Below are positions 1-12,200 of a DNA stretch of 64,000 nucleotides, one piece after another. The position numbers and the translations under genes are program-made. Positions within the stretch are counted from its first letter, which is position 1, and each line of letters starts with the position of its first letter. Origin of the DNA: Dipteris shenzhenensis (lineage: Eukaryota; Polypodiophyta; Polypodiopsida; Gleicheniales). Under the pieces are notes generated by a model. It saw only the letters and a list, made by a program, of their open reading frames with translations, had not been told where the DNA came from and did no database searches. The DNA is taken from NCBI GenBank assembly GCA_047967505.1, contig CM106539.1; one strand, 5' to 3'.

Positions 1-1
1 G

Positions 2-133
2 AGATGTGGAAACTCATATCCTATTTATCTTCTTACATTTAAGAACCACCCCGTTGAGGATGCTAAGTGGATGCCCGAGCGATATTTTCGCCAGTACCTT
101 GATTTATTGACTACTTTTTTGTCGCGCAATTGA
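2..133 (+). pseudogene. Ty3/Gypsy polyprotein C-terminal fragment with chromodomain-like end
   Basis: Frame 2 from the left edge reads 43 codons to a TGA, including YLLTFKNHPVEDAKWMPE then RYFRQYLDLL. This is the end of a chromovirus integrase, where the chromodomain reads like YLVKWKGxPxEEATWE. The rest of the element lies left of the window. A purine-rich tract at 150-160 and an LTR-like TGTTACGAGAATTGG follow at once, the layout expected at the 3' end of a Gypsy element. Confidence 0.7.
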
Positions 134-161
134 GGGCAATTGCGATTTCAAGCAAGAGGGA

Positions 162-480
162 TGTTACGAGAATTGGAATTATCTAGCATTTTTGTCGCGC
201 AACTGATGCATGTGTGCTCGCTGTTCCGTAGTGATGCATGTGTGCTCCTACATGGCTAGATATACGGCTGCGGCTGTATGAGTGTGTAGCATTGTGTGCA
301 CCACTTACACGATGACGGTATGTGTAGCATGTTCAAGGATTTGCAGGTTCCGCAAGCGTTTCCCGTCGCACTTGTAGCTAACCTGAAAGCAAGAATGCAC
401 TGCCCACGGGCCCACAAGAGATTATAATTTTTAGATTTGGAATCTGGGTTTACCCCATGTAATTAAATGCCATCTTAATC
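162..480 (+). mobile_element. Probable start of a Gypsy 3' LTR (end not defined)
   Basis: TGTTACGAGAATTGG follows a purine tract right after the polyprotein stop, as chromovirus LTRs usually begin. No second LTR is available to fix the right end, so 480 is arbitrary. The 11-mer ttttgtcgcgc occurs both before and after the boundary. Confidence 0.4.
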
Positions 481-2390
481 AAGTCATTGGTATTGTGATG
501 TCTCTTATTGTAGTCTAAATGTCCTCCAGCTATTATGCATGCTCTCCATCTGAACAAAGATCATAAACCTTAAAGTAATTTGATTATCATACATTAATCT
601 TACACTGTCCTACATTTGAGGTTTGTCCTATTAAGCATTCCTCAAGGAGCATTGAGGCTTTTTACAGGAGCGTCGGCTTCTTATTTGTTGCATTGAAGCT
701 TGGAGCCATCAGTGAGTCATTGGTCGATGCTTGGTGAAATGCTTTCAGTGCATCTGGTCTCTTGATTGTGGAAGCTCATTGCGTGCTTGAAGAGGCTGGG
801 TCTGCCTCGTTTGATACACTGTGTTGAGTGCCCGAGTTGAAGGAGTCACACTATAGGTGGGAGTGTCATTGGTTGGTTGAGTCACGGGCCGTTACTAGAG
901 TTGAGGAGCCAAGTAGGCTTGCCTTGTGGCTGGAGGTCATCTACAATACATTGGAGTTGCTTGCAATGGTCGATGGCTTCTCCGTTGCTTTTCGTGTTTA
1001 GATCAGCCATTGAGGGAGGTTGTTGTCATGCAGTGCCGTTTGTACTGTTGGTCATTGTAGTGCACTAGGGAGTTGTGTTGCTATCCACATTAAGTGTTAG
1101 AGTAGGTTTGCAGGGTTGAGTCGCTCATAGGAGCTTGTGAGTGTCACCACTTGGTTGTAGGGAAGGTCATGGCTATGTAGACTCTCTTTCTCAATGGAAG
1201 TTTGATGTGCCGACCACCTTAATCTTAGAGCTTGGTTGGATGCCTCTATGGAGAGGGTAGTAGAGGTGGTCGATGGAGCTCGTTGGGAGTTCTCTCTCAT
1301 GGGCGGTTGTTGTAGATGGACCAATCGTTGTGTGAAGGAATTGCCTTGATTGCTTGATGAAGGTCAATTTCTTCTTGAGGAGGCCATTGCGGAGCTTGTT
1401 GTAGTAGTAGCTTTAGATCCTGTAGGGATATCTTAGTCATAGGCTACTATAGATAGCATCGTAGGAGCCACTTGTTGTTGTTGTAATAAGGATTCAAATT
1501 GTGTGCAACTTGTAGCTAAGATAAAATTCCTTCTCTAAGAAGATATCTATCTAAAAGAAGATACTGAGCAGAGCTTGTTGAAAGCCTTGAGCTGCTTCAC
1601 AAAGACTAGAACCAGAATAAGCTACAGGACCAGAACTAGCTCAAGACGTGGAAGAAACCTAAAATGGCTTCATGAATTCAACCTTACAAAACCTCATAAA
1701 ATCTTACAAACTTCATGTAGAATGACCTTAACATCTTGCATAAAGGCTTATGAATACTATATACAATGATATTTACTTGAACTCAATCGTTCGCTGTTAT
1801 TGTCCCAACTAAAATGTGTAGATCTTTCAACTCTCTTGCCTTAATAAGATGTTGAGTACTAGAAGTCCACATTTGGATCCCCCTCCCTCTTGGCCTGCAC
1901 ATGGTTTACTTCATTCCTTGGTACCACGGGCTCACTGTGGAGGACATGGACTTGATGCACCACGTGCCCCCCTTCACAGTCTAAAGCAAATCACGATGCA
2001 CCCCGTACTAATGACAACTGCTCACTCTCTTTCTTCAATGAAACATGATAAATAATATCCCATTATCTAGGCTTCTCTTGTACCTTTCGTACAGCCATAT
2101 CCCATCTCAAACTATACCCACACTGAAGTTGTTTTCAAGGCATTCCTTTTGACCCTACAAATTCTTGTGACCCTACAAAGTTGTTTTCAAGGCATTCCTT
2201 ATGACCCTACAAATTCTTTTTGAAGATAAGTCCTTGTTAGATTAAAATATGATATCCCACAGCCTCCCACTATGAGCAAGAGCACTGAGGCTTCACAGGA
2301 TCAGAATGTGATCACAAATGCGAGAGCTCAAAACATATTCCCCTACATGAGCCCCCATAGGTGTTCCAAGAGAACACACTATGGGCTTTA
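481..2390. other. No recognisable gene; flanking DNA
   Basis: I see only short open frames without known motifs. A T/G-rich stretch at 600-1440 and an ordinary A/T-rich stretch after it show no transposon signature I can name. Confidence 0.5.
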
Positions 2391-2394
2391 GGTT

Positions 2395-2940
2395 CGGTCA
2401 ACAAGCCCCTAGCTCATACACAAATCTTCCCACGTATCCCACCGAACTCTGATATTGACTTAATTGGGTGATGTTATCGTCACTACCTTTCGTTAAATTC
2501 CAATCCCCTCTTAGAACCCAATGACTATGCAACATCTTGGAACTTAAAAACTTCGAGCACTCTGCTCTTTGCTCGGACCCATTAGGTGTGTAAACACTCC
2601 CTACACTAAATCAAAACCATCAACACACACGGAGATTGCAATGAGCCACCCCCCTTAATGCCAAAACAACTTTCCAAGCACCATCGAGCACAGCAGTTGC
2701 ACCTTTCCCTCGATAGGAGCAATTTGTAAAAACTTCATAATTGATCTGACAGAGTGCAAACCCAAAATTGTCATCCACACCCCACACTTAAGTTCTTTAG
2801 CAAAATGATCAGAGGATTCACACCACAATTTGTAAAAACTTCATAATTGATCTGACGGAGTGCAAACCCAAAATTGTCATCCACACCCCACACTTAAGTT
2901 CTTTAGCAAAATGATCAGAGCATTCACATCACGTAACATT
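2395..2940 (-). pseudogene. LINE endonuclease domain relic
   Basis: Read on the minus strand with frameshifts, this gives LRQINYEVFTNCSYRGKGA, then SVYTPNGSEQRAECSKF, then HWVLRGDWNLTKGSDDNITQ. The order matches the apurinic endonuclease of plant non-LTR retrotransposons, including the GDWN core. Stops and shifts are present and no RT follows. The upstream part is tandemly duplicated. Confidence 0.65.
2720..2932. repeat. Tandem duplication, 106-bp unit, two copies
   Basis: The segment starting caatttgtaaaaacttcat at 2720 recurs at 2826 with only a few substitutions. It lies inside the LINE endonuclease relic, so the duplication arose after insertion or decay. Confidence 0.9.
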
Positions 2941-4548
2941 GCTAGACTACTTTCTTACTCAGATTTGTCACAACATCCCCTCAAATTCCACAACAGAACC
3001 AAGATCAAAAAATCTTCTCAACCCCTTGCACACCCAAATCATCATTATTGCGAGGACACATTATAGGTATCTTTCGATAAATTAAGCCTATTCTCCTTAC
3101 TTGAGCCCGTATCTCAAGCTACATCCTTGATGAGTTTTAAAACCCCTTAACTAGCGAGATCTTCTCCTATGACTTTTCTTCATGAGCCCTCTTATAATGA
3201 TATGCTACTGGCATTTCTTTTTCACCATTGTCTTCATGGGAGAGACAAGATTGTCGTGAGACAACTTCCTTGCGTTCTGCATTTGACTGCACTTCAACAT
3301 CCTGCGACATCTAGACTCGATCCACTTCATCACTCCTACCCAAGGTCATGGGATCTTTTTCTTGCCTTGAATCCGTCCATCATCAACCTTCATGGTGGCC
3401 TTCGCCTTCTTCCAGTTCTTCTCTAGATTGCTTGTCAATCTTTTCCTCGACTACCATCGGACACTTCTCATTTCGAACTGGTTTGAACCACCAATGGACC
3501 TTGAACGTCATATGCAAGGGCATTATCATGCTTTGGGACCTCTTTTGATACTTTCTTTGTGCTAATAATCTTTTCCGCACACACCAGGGCCATTTTGTGA
3601 GTCTCTCTGGACCTATTTTCCTATAGAAAAAACATGTGTCCAAGAAAGGACCTAAACAAACCTACTCAAAAATGACAAATCCATCCCCAAATATGATCTC
3701 AATATACTTGGCACCTCCTACTTGCAATCCCATGAGATCTATGCCTTTTTGAGCCAACACAGAGAACGATTAGGTTGTGGAATAAGCAAAACTTTTCCTA
3801 GTGAAGCAATGATCATTATAGAACAATCAGCTGATCCATATTTATAAAGTTTTTTCTGTGGAGAGCTACTGGAAGCGCTTGCTAAGATCCAAGAAAATAA
3901 GTTTAATTTGCTCCCGGGAAGTTTGAAAACATATCAATGAAGTGCACTTTGAGTGAAGTGTGTTTGCAAAAGGGGCTTTTTATTTTCATCGATGGAAGGC
4001 TGAGATAGAGACTATTTGTGAGACTTCCTTTTGGATCTAAAAATAACTTTGGCAATGCATCAAGTTTATATTTGTAAATTGGTGTTTATGAATGGATACA
4101 TTTTTTCAAGGCAAAAGCGGGAGGATATTCATCACTATTTAAAGAGCAAGATTCAATGTACAAATATTTTCATGCAGCACATAAACTTAAGACATTAATC
4201 AAATCAAGTTCCGCCGCAGCAATCATGATTTCACCCGTAAGAATGATGTAGATTGAAATTTCGGGCATCATATTTATGCAACCCTCTCCTATGTTGAGGT
4301 TATCAGCCCCTAGGGGGCACGAAGGTAGTACTGGGAGGTGGGGCAAGAAGGGCGTTGCAATCCCTTAGTCCCGCGTGGGTGGGAGAGGCTACACGATGGG
4401 CTGAGACAGGAGGTGTAAGGTCTAGAGAATTCTACCAGGAGAGTTGGAAAGATAACACTTAAACTATTAAAAATGCTATTGTACCATTATAAAAATGTGA
4501 CTGCAGGTAACCTTAGGGACTTAAAACCAGCCTGCCTTGGGAAGAAAG
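2941..4548. other. No confident gene; degenerate sequence left of EF-P
   Basis: A minus-strand frame at 3383-3643 is open but unrecognised; it may be more of the LINE (ORF1 side). Around 3840-4140 I see nothing I can name. Confidence 0.4.
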
Positions 4549-4569
4549 GAGGGGGGGGGGGATGGGATT

Positions 4570-4573
<4 letters not shown>

Positions 4574-4609
<36 letters not shown>
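4574..4609. repeat. (AG)n microsatellite next to a G run
   Basis: About 18 AG units follow a run of ten or more G at 4551-4561. Confidence 0.95.
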
Positions 4610-4612
<3 letters not shown>

Positions 4613-5028
4613 TTGATAAACTATAACTCAAAACAGGCTGCATTATATTACAAGTTCCATCTCCCTGCTCACCTGAATCAAAATCATCTGCAGGTATCCA
4701 CATGTGGATATCATGGAGTTTCATTCAACAGCATGATGCAATAATATATCCCCAAGATTGAACATTATGATATCGCTAATTGCTGCAGTCTAACACATTA
4801 TTTTTATAATGAGGGGATACTCTGTAGAATGGAGAGGACTGTGTTGTGCCCTCAGTCCTCTCTGAAGATCAATAAGAGTGCCGACATTCCTCAGGAAAAC
4901 TGGCTTTCCGAGCTTCTGAAAGCATGGAAAGGGCTCATATCTCTAATTACTTCCGTGGAGGAGAATCCATACTAAATGGGTAAATGTGAAAAGAAGACCT
5001 GGCATAACTGAGATTTCCATGCCTCACA
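4575..5028 (-). other. EF-P 3' flank / probable 3' UTR
   Basis: Sequence downstream of the EF-P stop on the minus strand. I recognise no transposon in it and no clear AATAAA hexamer close to the stop. It ends at the GA microsatellite. Calling it 3' UTR is inference from position. Confidence 0.4.
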
Positions 5029-5147
5029 CTATCCACGACTCATGTAAGCACCTGTCCTTGTATCCACAATAATCGTATCTCCTGTGCTGACAAACAAAGG
5101 AACATTTACAACAGCTCCAGTAGAGAGAGTTGCAGGTTTTGTACCTC
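5029..5147 (-). CDS. EFP: EF-P exon D (domain III and stop)
   Basis: This 119-nt terminal exon completes the split Gly codon and encodes [19 protein letters not shown], then [20 protein letters not shown], then TAG. It is the OB-fold domain III with the invariant VDTRTG motif. The acceptor is TGGTGCAG. The intron to exon C is only 121 bp, in strong contrast to the others. Confidence 0.95.
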
Positions 5148-6177
5148 CTGCACCAAAGAACGCATTAACTCAAGTTGCACAAAAAGTAAACAGAAATCGA
5201 TTGCAAGTGACCACTGGAATACAACCCTTGAAATTAACATTCAGGAGTAAAAAGAAGTTTTGCATTACCTTGAGCTGTGTCACCTTTTAGACCTGGGTCG
5301 GTTTGAACTACCTCCAGCTTAACTGTAATTGGTAATTCTACATCTATCACCTGTAAGCAAAAGAAACGCTTAATGCTAATTGTCAAAAAAATGCTAACAA
5401 AAAGCGTGCACAATTTTAAACTACAAATGACAAAATAAAAGCATCATTGATTAATTATTGGGAAACTAACTCTTAACAGATGTACCAATAGGCTGTGTAT
5501 TTTTTCCGAGGGGTTTTGTTTTCATTTTACAGTGTTCGTATCACATGTCATAGAGTGTGCTAGACACCTCAAATTCCATTTCATGGGGTGTATGAGCATG
5601 ATGTAATTAATACTTTGGTCTCATATGCCTTTTTGGTCTTTCACAAATGTGTAGTCTGTACGGTGACTCACATGTCATGGGGATCTTGAAGGAATGCCAA
5701 TGGAGCCTCCACTCCAAGCTACTCCTTGTGAGAGCAATGCAAAGCACGCGCCGTCCGCAAGTGTCACTGAAGCAGCTCCCGGATTGTTGCAATGTGTTTT
5801 CACAAGAGAAAGAGGGAAAGGGGAGATGGGAGAAGGGAGAGAGAAGGGGAGAAGAAGAGGAGAATGAATGGGGGTGGAGTGGCAAATACAAAGGCACTAC
5901 AAAGGAAACAAGAGAACACCCAAAGACACTCTTGAAAGAGAAGAGGAAGCTTGCATTCCAAACTTGTGCATACAACAATGAAAACCAAAGTCAACCACTT
6001 GGTCTTTTATACATGTCTCTTTATACCACTCTCTCTTCTCATTCTTTTGCCATCCTCTTAGGCCCATCTAGCTCCAAGACACAATCTTGGCTCTACAGAC
6101 TCGCCACTGTCCATCAAATCACATCACTAATCAGCGATGGCATATTGTTAACCAATCGGTTGACAACAGGCGCTAAT

Positions 6178-6223
<46 letters not shown>

Positions 6224-9200
6224 GTGACTTTTCTCCACAAAGTTTGGGCCATACCTTAGTGGAGATTACCGAGACTAGCATTGGAGTCATCCCAACAACT
6301 GGCAGAGAGAGGCTTTGATATAGTATGGTATGCGCAGGTGCCCACATGGTTTGATAGCCACAGTATCCAGATGGATAGGCTCCCTCCCTTTCAGTACAGC
6401 ATGGATGCACCACTGGAGCTCATTCCACATGATGAGATCAACCGTATCATACGGTTAGACCTTCTCCATCTCCACGCATCTCAGGCTTGGGGGAGGTATC
6501 AAGAGTTCCCCACTAAGACCCAGCTCTACTATGACCACTTTCTGAGGATATCGGAGCATGGTCTCATCATCAGGCCCCAATACCTCGAGGATAGGAGAGT
6601 CTCACACGTCTTGCAGATTGCTATCGGACAGATACGAGTCTCATCCCACCAGTTGCGGATTGAGGAAGGGAGAGCGACAGGCATACCTAGAGAGCAACGG
6701 GTCTGTAGACTATGCACGATGGGGAAGGTCGAGACAGAGGAGCATTTTCTATGTGTCTTTCCGGCCTACTATGAGATCCGAGAGCAATGCCACGGTCTCT
6801 TTCAGGAGGGGCTCGGCTTCGGACCACTCACACGGCTAATACATTCGGCTCTACCTGATCGAGATGCAGAGACACAGAGATTCCCTTGTGTGGCAGGAAA
6901 GAGATCAGCTATAGTTGATGCCTCAAGACACCAAGCTAGACCAAGCGCAGACACGCGTTACTAATTTTTACACATCCGAGCCAGCAACAAATAAAATCAT
7001 GTACTTGAAGCTCTGGTTCTGAGCAGTAATTGATTGCTCTTTTCCTACTGTTTTGTACTAGCTTTTTGCATTTTTAGCACTTCGCACTCAGCAAGGGCCT
7101 TAATGAGCCCTTTGCTTCAGCCCACAGTGGCTTGTATGGGTTACATATATTATGTACCTTGTCTCACCGCAAGGTCTCTCAAAGACGTTAATACATTATT
7201 CTTTCTTTCTTTCTTTTTATCTAAAAGGATATAGCAATATGGGACGAAAGGAGCAATGAAACTCAAGTGGAATGCAAGGAGGCAAACAACAATTGAGGGA
7301 TCGAAGAGTAGTTGCAAATGGATAATAAAGAAAGTACAAGTGTGGCCAATATATGACCCCAAAGTCAACTATTGACCAAGGCTAGGACCAAATGTAGCCT
7401 AAAAGGTAGTACCAAGGCTGAGTGGTAACAAACCCCCCTTCATGGTATGGCTGAAGTGTCCTGGATATGGCTTAGGTATATCTAGATTCTATATCATGGT
7501 TGCAAATTTTCATCCAAGATGGATATAGTAGTACATGGAGATCAACATCACATAATAAATAGTGCCAAGAGAAAGGCATGTCAAAAGCCTCAAACTTGGT
7601 CCGTCGTGAATCTCCGTAAGAACATTTGGAAAATGTGTATCTCCAGCTAACAGGCACTCTCGAAGATAATGATAGTGCACCTCAATGTGCTTGGAAGTTG
7701 GTACACGCATGAAAGACAGGATTACACACAACGGCCAAAGCACTCTAGTTGTACTCTAGATCATGGTAAAAGAGATCTGGCGGACATCAAGATCTGAAAG
7801 TAACTTACGAAGCCAAATACACTCTAAGGTGGCTGTGAAGGCTGCCTTGTAGTCAGCTCCAAAACTCGAAGTAGAAACTGTAGGCTGCTTCTGGCTGAAC
7901 CAACGAATGCATGAAGAGCCAAGCAGGAAACAGTTGCCACTATAAGACAGCCTCATGTCAAAACAGCCTGCCCAATCACTGTCCGTGAATGCATGCAAAT
8001 CCAGTGAAGACAGATCACTATAGAAAAGTCCCAAATGCTACATGGCCTTTAAACAACGTAAGACACACTTCATTGCCTGCCAATACTGTGTGCTAGGCTT
8101 GGGCATACTTGTTTAACTAGGAAACGGCATATTGCAAATCAAGCCGCGTATGACATAAGTATATAAGGCAGGCCACAGCTGGATGATAAAGAGCAGCAAA
8201 TGGGGCACTCCCATCTTCGGATGTTGGAACAAAAAACCTTGATATCATAGCATGTGTGTTAAGTAATCTAATCTATGAGCCAGATGGTATGATTGAGAGA
8301 ATCAAGGAGTGATCAAGGAGTGAATTGTGAAGCTACATTATGATGTACTTCCAAAGCATGAGCAATGCAATGAAACAATGGTCATTTGATTTCTCTCTTG
8401 TCTGGGATCTACTTCTTCATATGAGACTATGTCATTGCTTAGCTTCATTTGCTACGAGCCTCCTTGAATCCTAAAGTCTAACATGGTATCAAAGCGGGCT
8501 GTTGCTGCCATAGCCTTCGTGATACTAGTGACCAAGCTCCTTCGTCACCATCTGCTACCTATGTGTTGAGTTCTACCAACAAGCGTGATCTTATTGTCAA
8601 TTTTTCTGGATTTGCCTGCTATCTAAATGATTTTCACATACACTATGAAGTGACAACAATAGGCAGCCAAAATCTTTTCAACAATTGGATTATGTTTCCT
8701 GCAGAGCAATTCGTAGTAAAAGATTCAAAGCTCATGTCTGGAGCTGTGTGCTGCTATTCGCGATTGTCTATGAGATGGTGTGGGAATTGGAACTCAGATC
8801 TAGCATCCCCATAGACTTCAATTTGAGAGGCTAGTGAGGGAGATTGTGCAAGGCTTCTCTAAGGAGAGAGGGTTCCTCCAGAGGCTTTGACTTTTCAACT
8901 AAAGCGGGTATTTCTATTCGTGATGTTGAGCCGATTGAGTTTCTTTAAGGGAACTACATTTTCTAATTCTCTTTGTGCTTTAAATCTTTATTCCATATGC
9001 AACGCCAAGATACTCCCTCAAATTCTTCTTGTCTAAAGATATATATGACTGCCTTACGCTCCTGTTGTGTGGCAACGTGTCATTTCTCAAAGTTTGCCAT
9101 TGTTTTGAAGACTTGCACCATCTTCAAGGTAGGCCACGCTAGGTAGGCTAGGGGGGGCTGTAGGTAGGCTGAGAGCAGGCGGGGAGGCTAGGAGGGGTGT

Positions 9201-12200
9201 CGCGACAGGGAGGGGGTGGCTGGAAAGCAGGCGAGGGTGGCTGAGGGGTAGCGGGAGTAGCTGAGGGGTGGCGAGGGGGTGGCTGAGGGGTGGCGAGGGG
9301 GTGGCTGAGGGGTGGCGGGGGGGCTGTAGGTAGGCTGAGAGCAGGCGAGGGGGCTAGGAGGGGTGTCGCGACTAGGACGTGATCTACCCGGAAGCCTACC
9401 TACCATGCCCCATGGCTCTGAATCCCCGAAGCTCTGCAACCAAGCTAACCTCTACCTCAAGTATTGATGCGTAGATCTTGGACATAACATGTCCAATCAT
9501 AATGGTCCTGTAGTTTTCCAAACTCATGGGATCTCCTACATTGTGTATGGGTGTGATGGTGTTAAGGGTCCAGGTGTGTGGGAAGCCAGTGCAAACTACT
9601 TTATTGAAGAGTTTTGCTAGGATCGGGGCCAAGGTCTCTATCCCATATGCAATGAATACGGTCCATATCCCCTCCTAAAATTTTGCTCGACCATTGTGAC
9701 GCTCCGGGGCTGCGTGTTTGACACCACTGGCAATGAAAAGCGTGCACGAAGTGAGGCGCGGTACTTACGAGAGATTAGGTGTTGGTTGATTAGGAACATC
9801 GTACAATGTGTGTGCGTAGGAGTACTAAGTTTGGTGTCTGTGAGAGGGGAAGGAACTCTCCGTTCCTCAGTGTCTATGAGAGGGGAAGGAACTCTCCGTT
9901 CGAGGAACCTCCGCCAAAAAATTTAGAGTTGTTAGTGAATAGAATGTTTAGTAACTCCTCTTCGTTACGGTAGACTTCTTCGGGCAAACCAACGGCAGTA
10001 CTCACGTATCGTTTCTGCTTCTCTCGGAAGGTGATGCTTAGCCTCGAGTAGGAGTCGTCTGAGTGTATGGCGGCCTCATGGAGAGATCATGTGCCAGCAT
10101 CCTTGCTTGGAACATATGGGTAGCCCGCTACAATTTGGTGATGGAAGGTCACCCAATCTCCCCGGTAGCCACTCTTATCGCCATCTAGCAAGATATTATT
10201 TACACACAATGCACACAATCTGGGAGCGCGGGACGTCAAATTCTAGAGCGACCACCGAAAGGCAAGAAAGTTTCCACAAGGCTTGGCTTGCATGCATTTT
10301 TATGTCCTCGCCACGACAAGTAGTCGTGGGATGTATAGTCCACCACCTTGGTCGTTAGCCCCTGTTCCATAGATTCCCTAAGCAGTGAGTTGGGTTCTCC
10401 AAAAACAAGCTGGCTTCTTTCTGACAACGAAGTTTATTTCTCATGACTAGCACCTTTCAGATTGCTTATTTGTATGGTGGGTTTTTGAAGCATTAATAGA
10501 AGTTTCTTTTCTCTATAAAAAAGAAAAGAAGCTGAAATGCTAGTGACAGTGTGTTGGAACACATTCCGAGAATGCCGGAACCCCCTAGAATTCCAAACTA
10601 GGTAAACGTTCCAAATGTTTTGGGACACCTGAACCCACATTACCCCCTACAAGATGGGGAAATGTTATTCGTTGGTTTAAAGTGTTGGAATATAAGGCCA
10701 CGAGGTATTCAATCGAAAGCCTTCTCTATGTCACCAAGGGGAATGGTCGAGTATGAAACATGCATGTCCTTGTCCCTACACTCATTCTATCTCAGATGAA
10801 CCCTAAAACATCTCCATGATGGTCCAATAGCTACACCACTGTCATGATGGTCCAATAGCAGCTACACAATTTATCAAACTTGGCTTTATGCATTGTTAGC
10901 CAATGTTTACATTCCAAGCTGTTTAAAGGTCCACCTATGTGACCTCTTAAAAGAGCCATGCTATCAAGCTATATACAAGGAGACTCCACCTACAAATCCT
11001 CAATCCTACATCAATCATAATCAAAATCTAGCAACTAAGATTTTCCTGATATCTCTTGCTTTCATCCAAAGTGACAAATGCAAGTCATTCAAGACAATTG
11101 CGTGTTTCCACAAGGCTAACAAAGAAGCTAGTAGTCTTCTCACAAAAGCTTGGTTTTATAAATCCCAATGACTCGTTAACTTTAAACCCTTTTTTCCTTT
11201 TATTCCTAATGTGCCCCCTAGCACTATTAGCCCAACCCTTAGCTTGGCCTAACTTTCTCCTTTATTACGTCGGCTACTAGTTCAACAGCTACTAGAACTT
11301 GGTAAGGAGTGCAACACAGCATCGCCAAAATACGTCAAGTTTATCCCAAGTAAAGGTTTCTTAACTCATACATGCTTAAAAACTAGAATTTCACAATAAA
11401 AAGAAAACATCTTAACATGTACTTGGATATTACACATATATGCACCACCTTGCAGTCCTCCTGATGTGTAAAGTTATCTAAGATATGAAGAAAATTGGTC
11501 TAGAGCACATACCTTTCCATTCCAAGAAAGAACATTGCACTCCATTCCTTCCTTTAACCATTTGTTCTTATCACCAATGTCTGCCTCGTTAAGTCTTGAT
11601 TCTTCATATGAAACCTAAGGAAGGACAAGTTAGAAAGATATTTTACCACAACTAGTCGATGTAACATATCATATTACTCCATAACTGAAAGCAAGAAGTT
11701 AGGAAAGACTCAAAGTAGCATTTTCATAGAAAGTGTAGGAAATAGCTATCAATTGTACAACAAGTGACTTGATATTCCATAACTTACAACAAAGAGATCA
11801 AGTGTACAACAAGGGACTTAATATGCTTACAACAAGTGACTTGATATTCCATAGCTTACAAAAAGTGACTTAATATTCCATAGCTTCCAACAAAGAGGTC
11901 AAATGTAAGATTTTCTTGATTGAATGGAGCAACAATCGAGTTTTTTAAGTTTGAATGTCTTTAGCATCCTACCATGCACAAATGAAGATTAAGTTTCAAG
12001 CAGATTAGAACTTTGGCAGCATGAGACATATTCACAGAGGAATGACAACTTTCCTCATTGGGGTGGTCTCTCCAATACATGATACATAATATGAGAGGTA
12101 CTCGTGTGGATATCCAAGACTCAATCCCTCCCTCTCACCAAAGACTTGTGTTCTCTCTAGGGGAAAGCGTCTAGGAGACAGCGGCAAGCATAACAGCCTG

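Noticed and set aside
2720-2932. Tandem repeats as a CRISPR-like array
   Set aside because: Only two copies, no spacers, and the DNA is plant nuclear.
5607-6318. Opposite-strand frames of 123 and 223 codons near 5.6-6.3 kb
   Set aside because: No known domain, they cover a TC microsatellite and run into a LINE in another frame.
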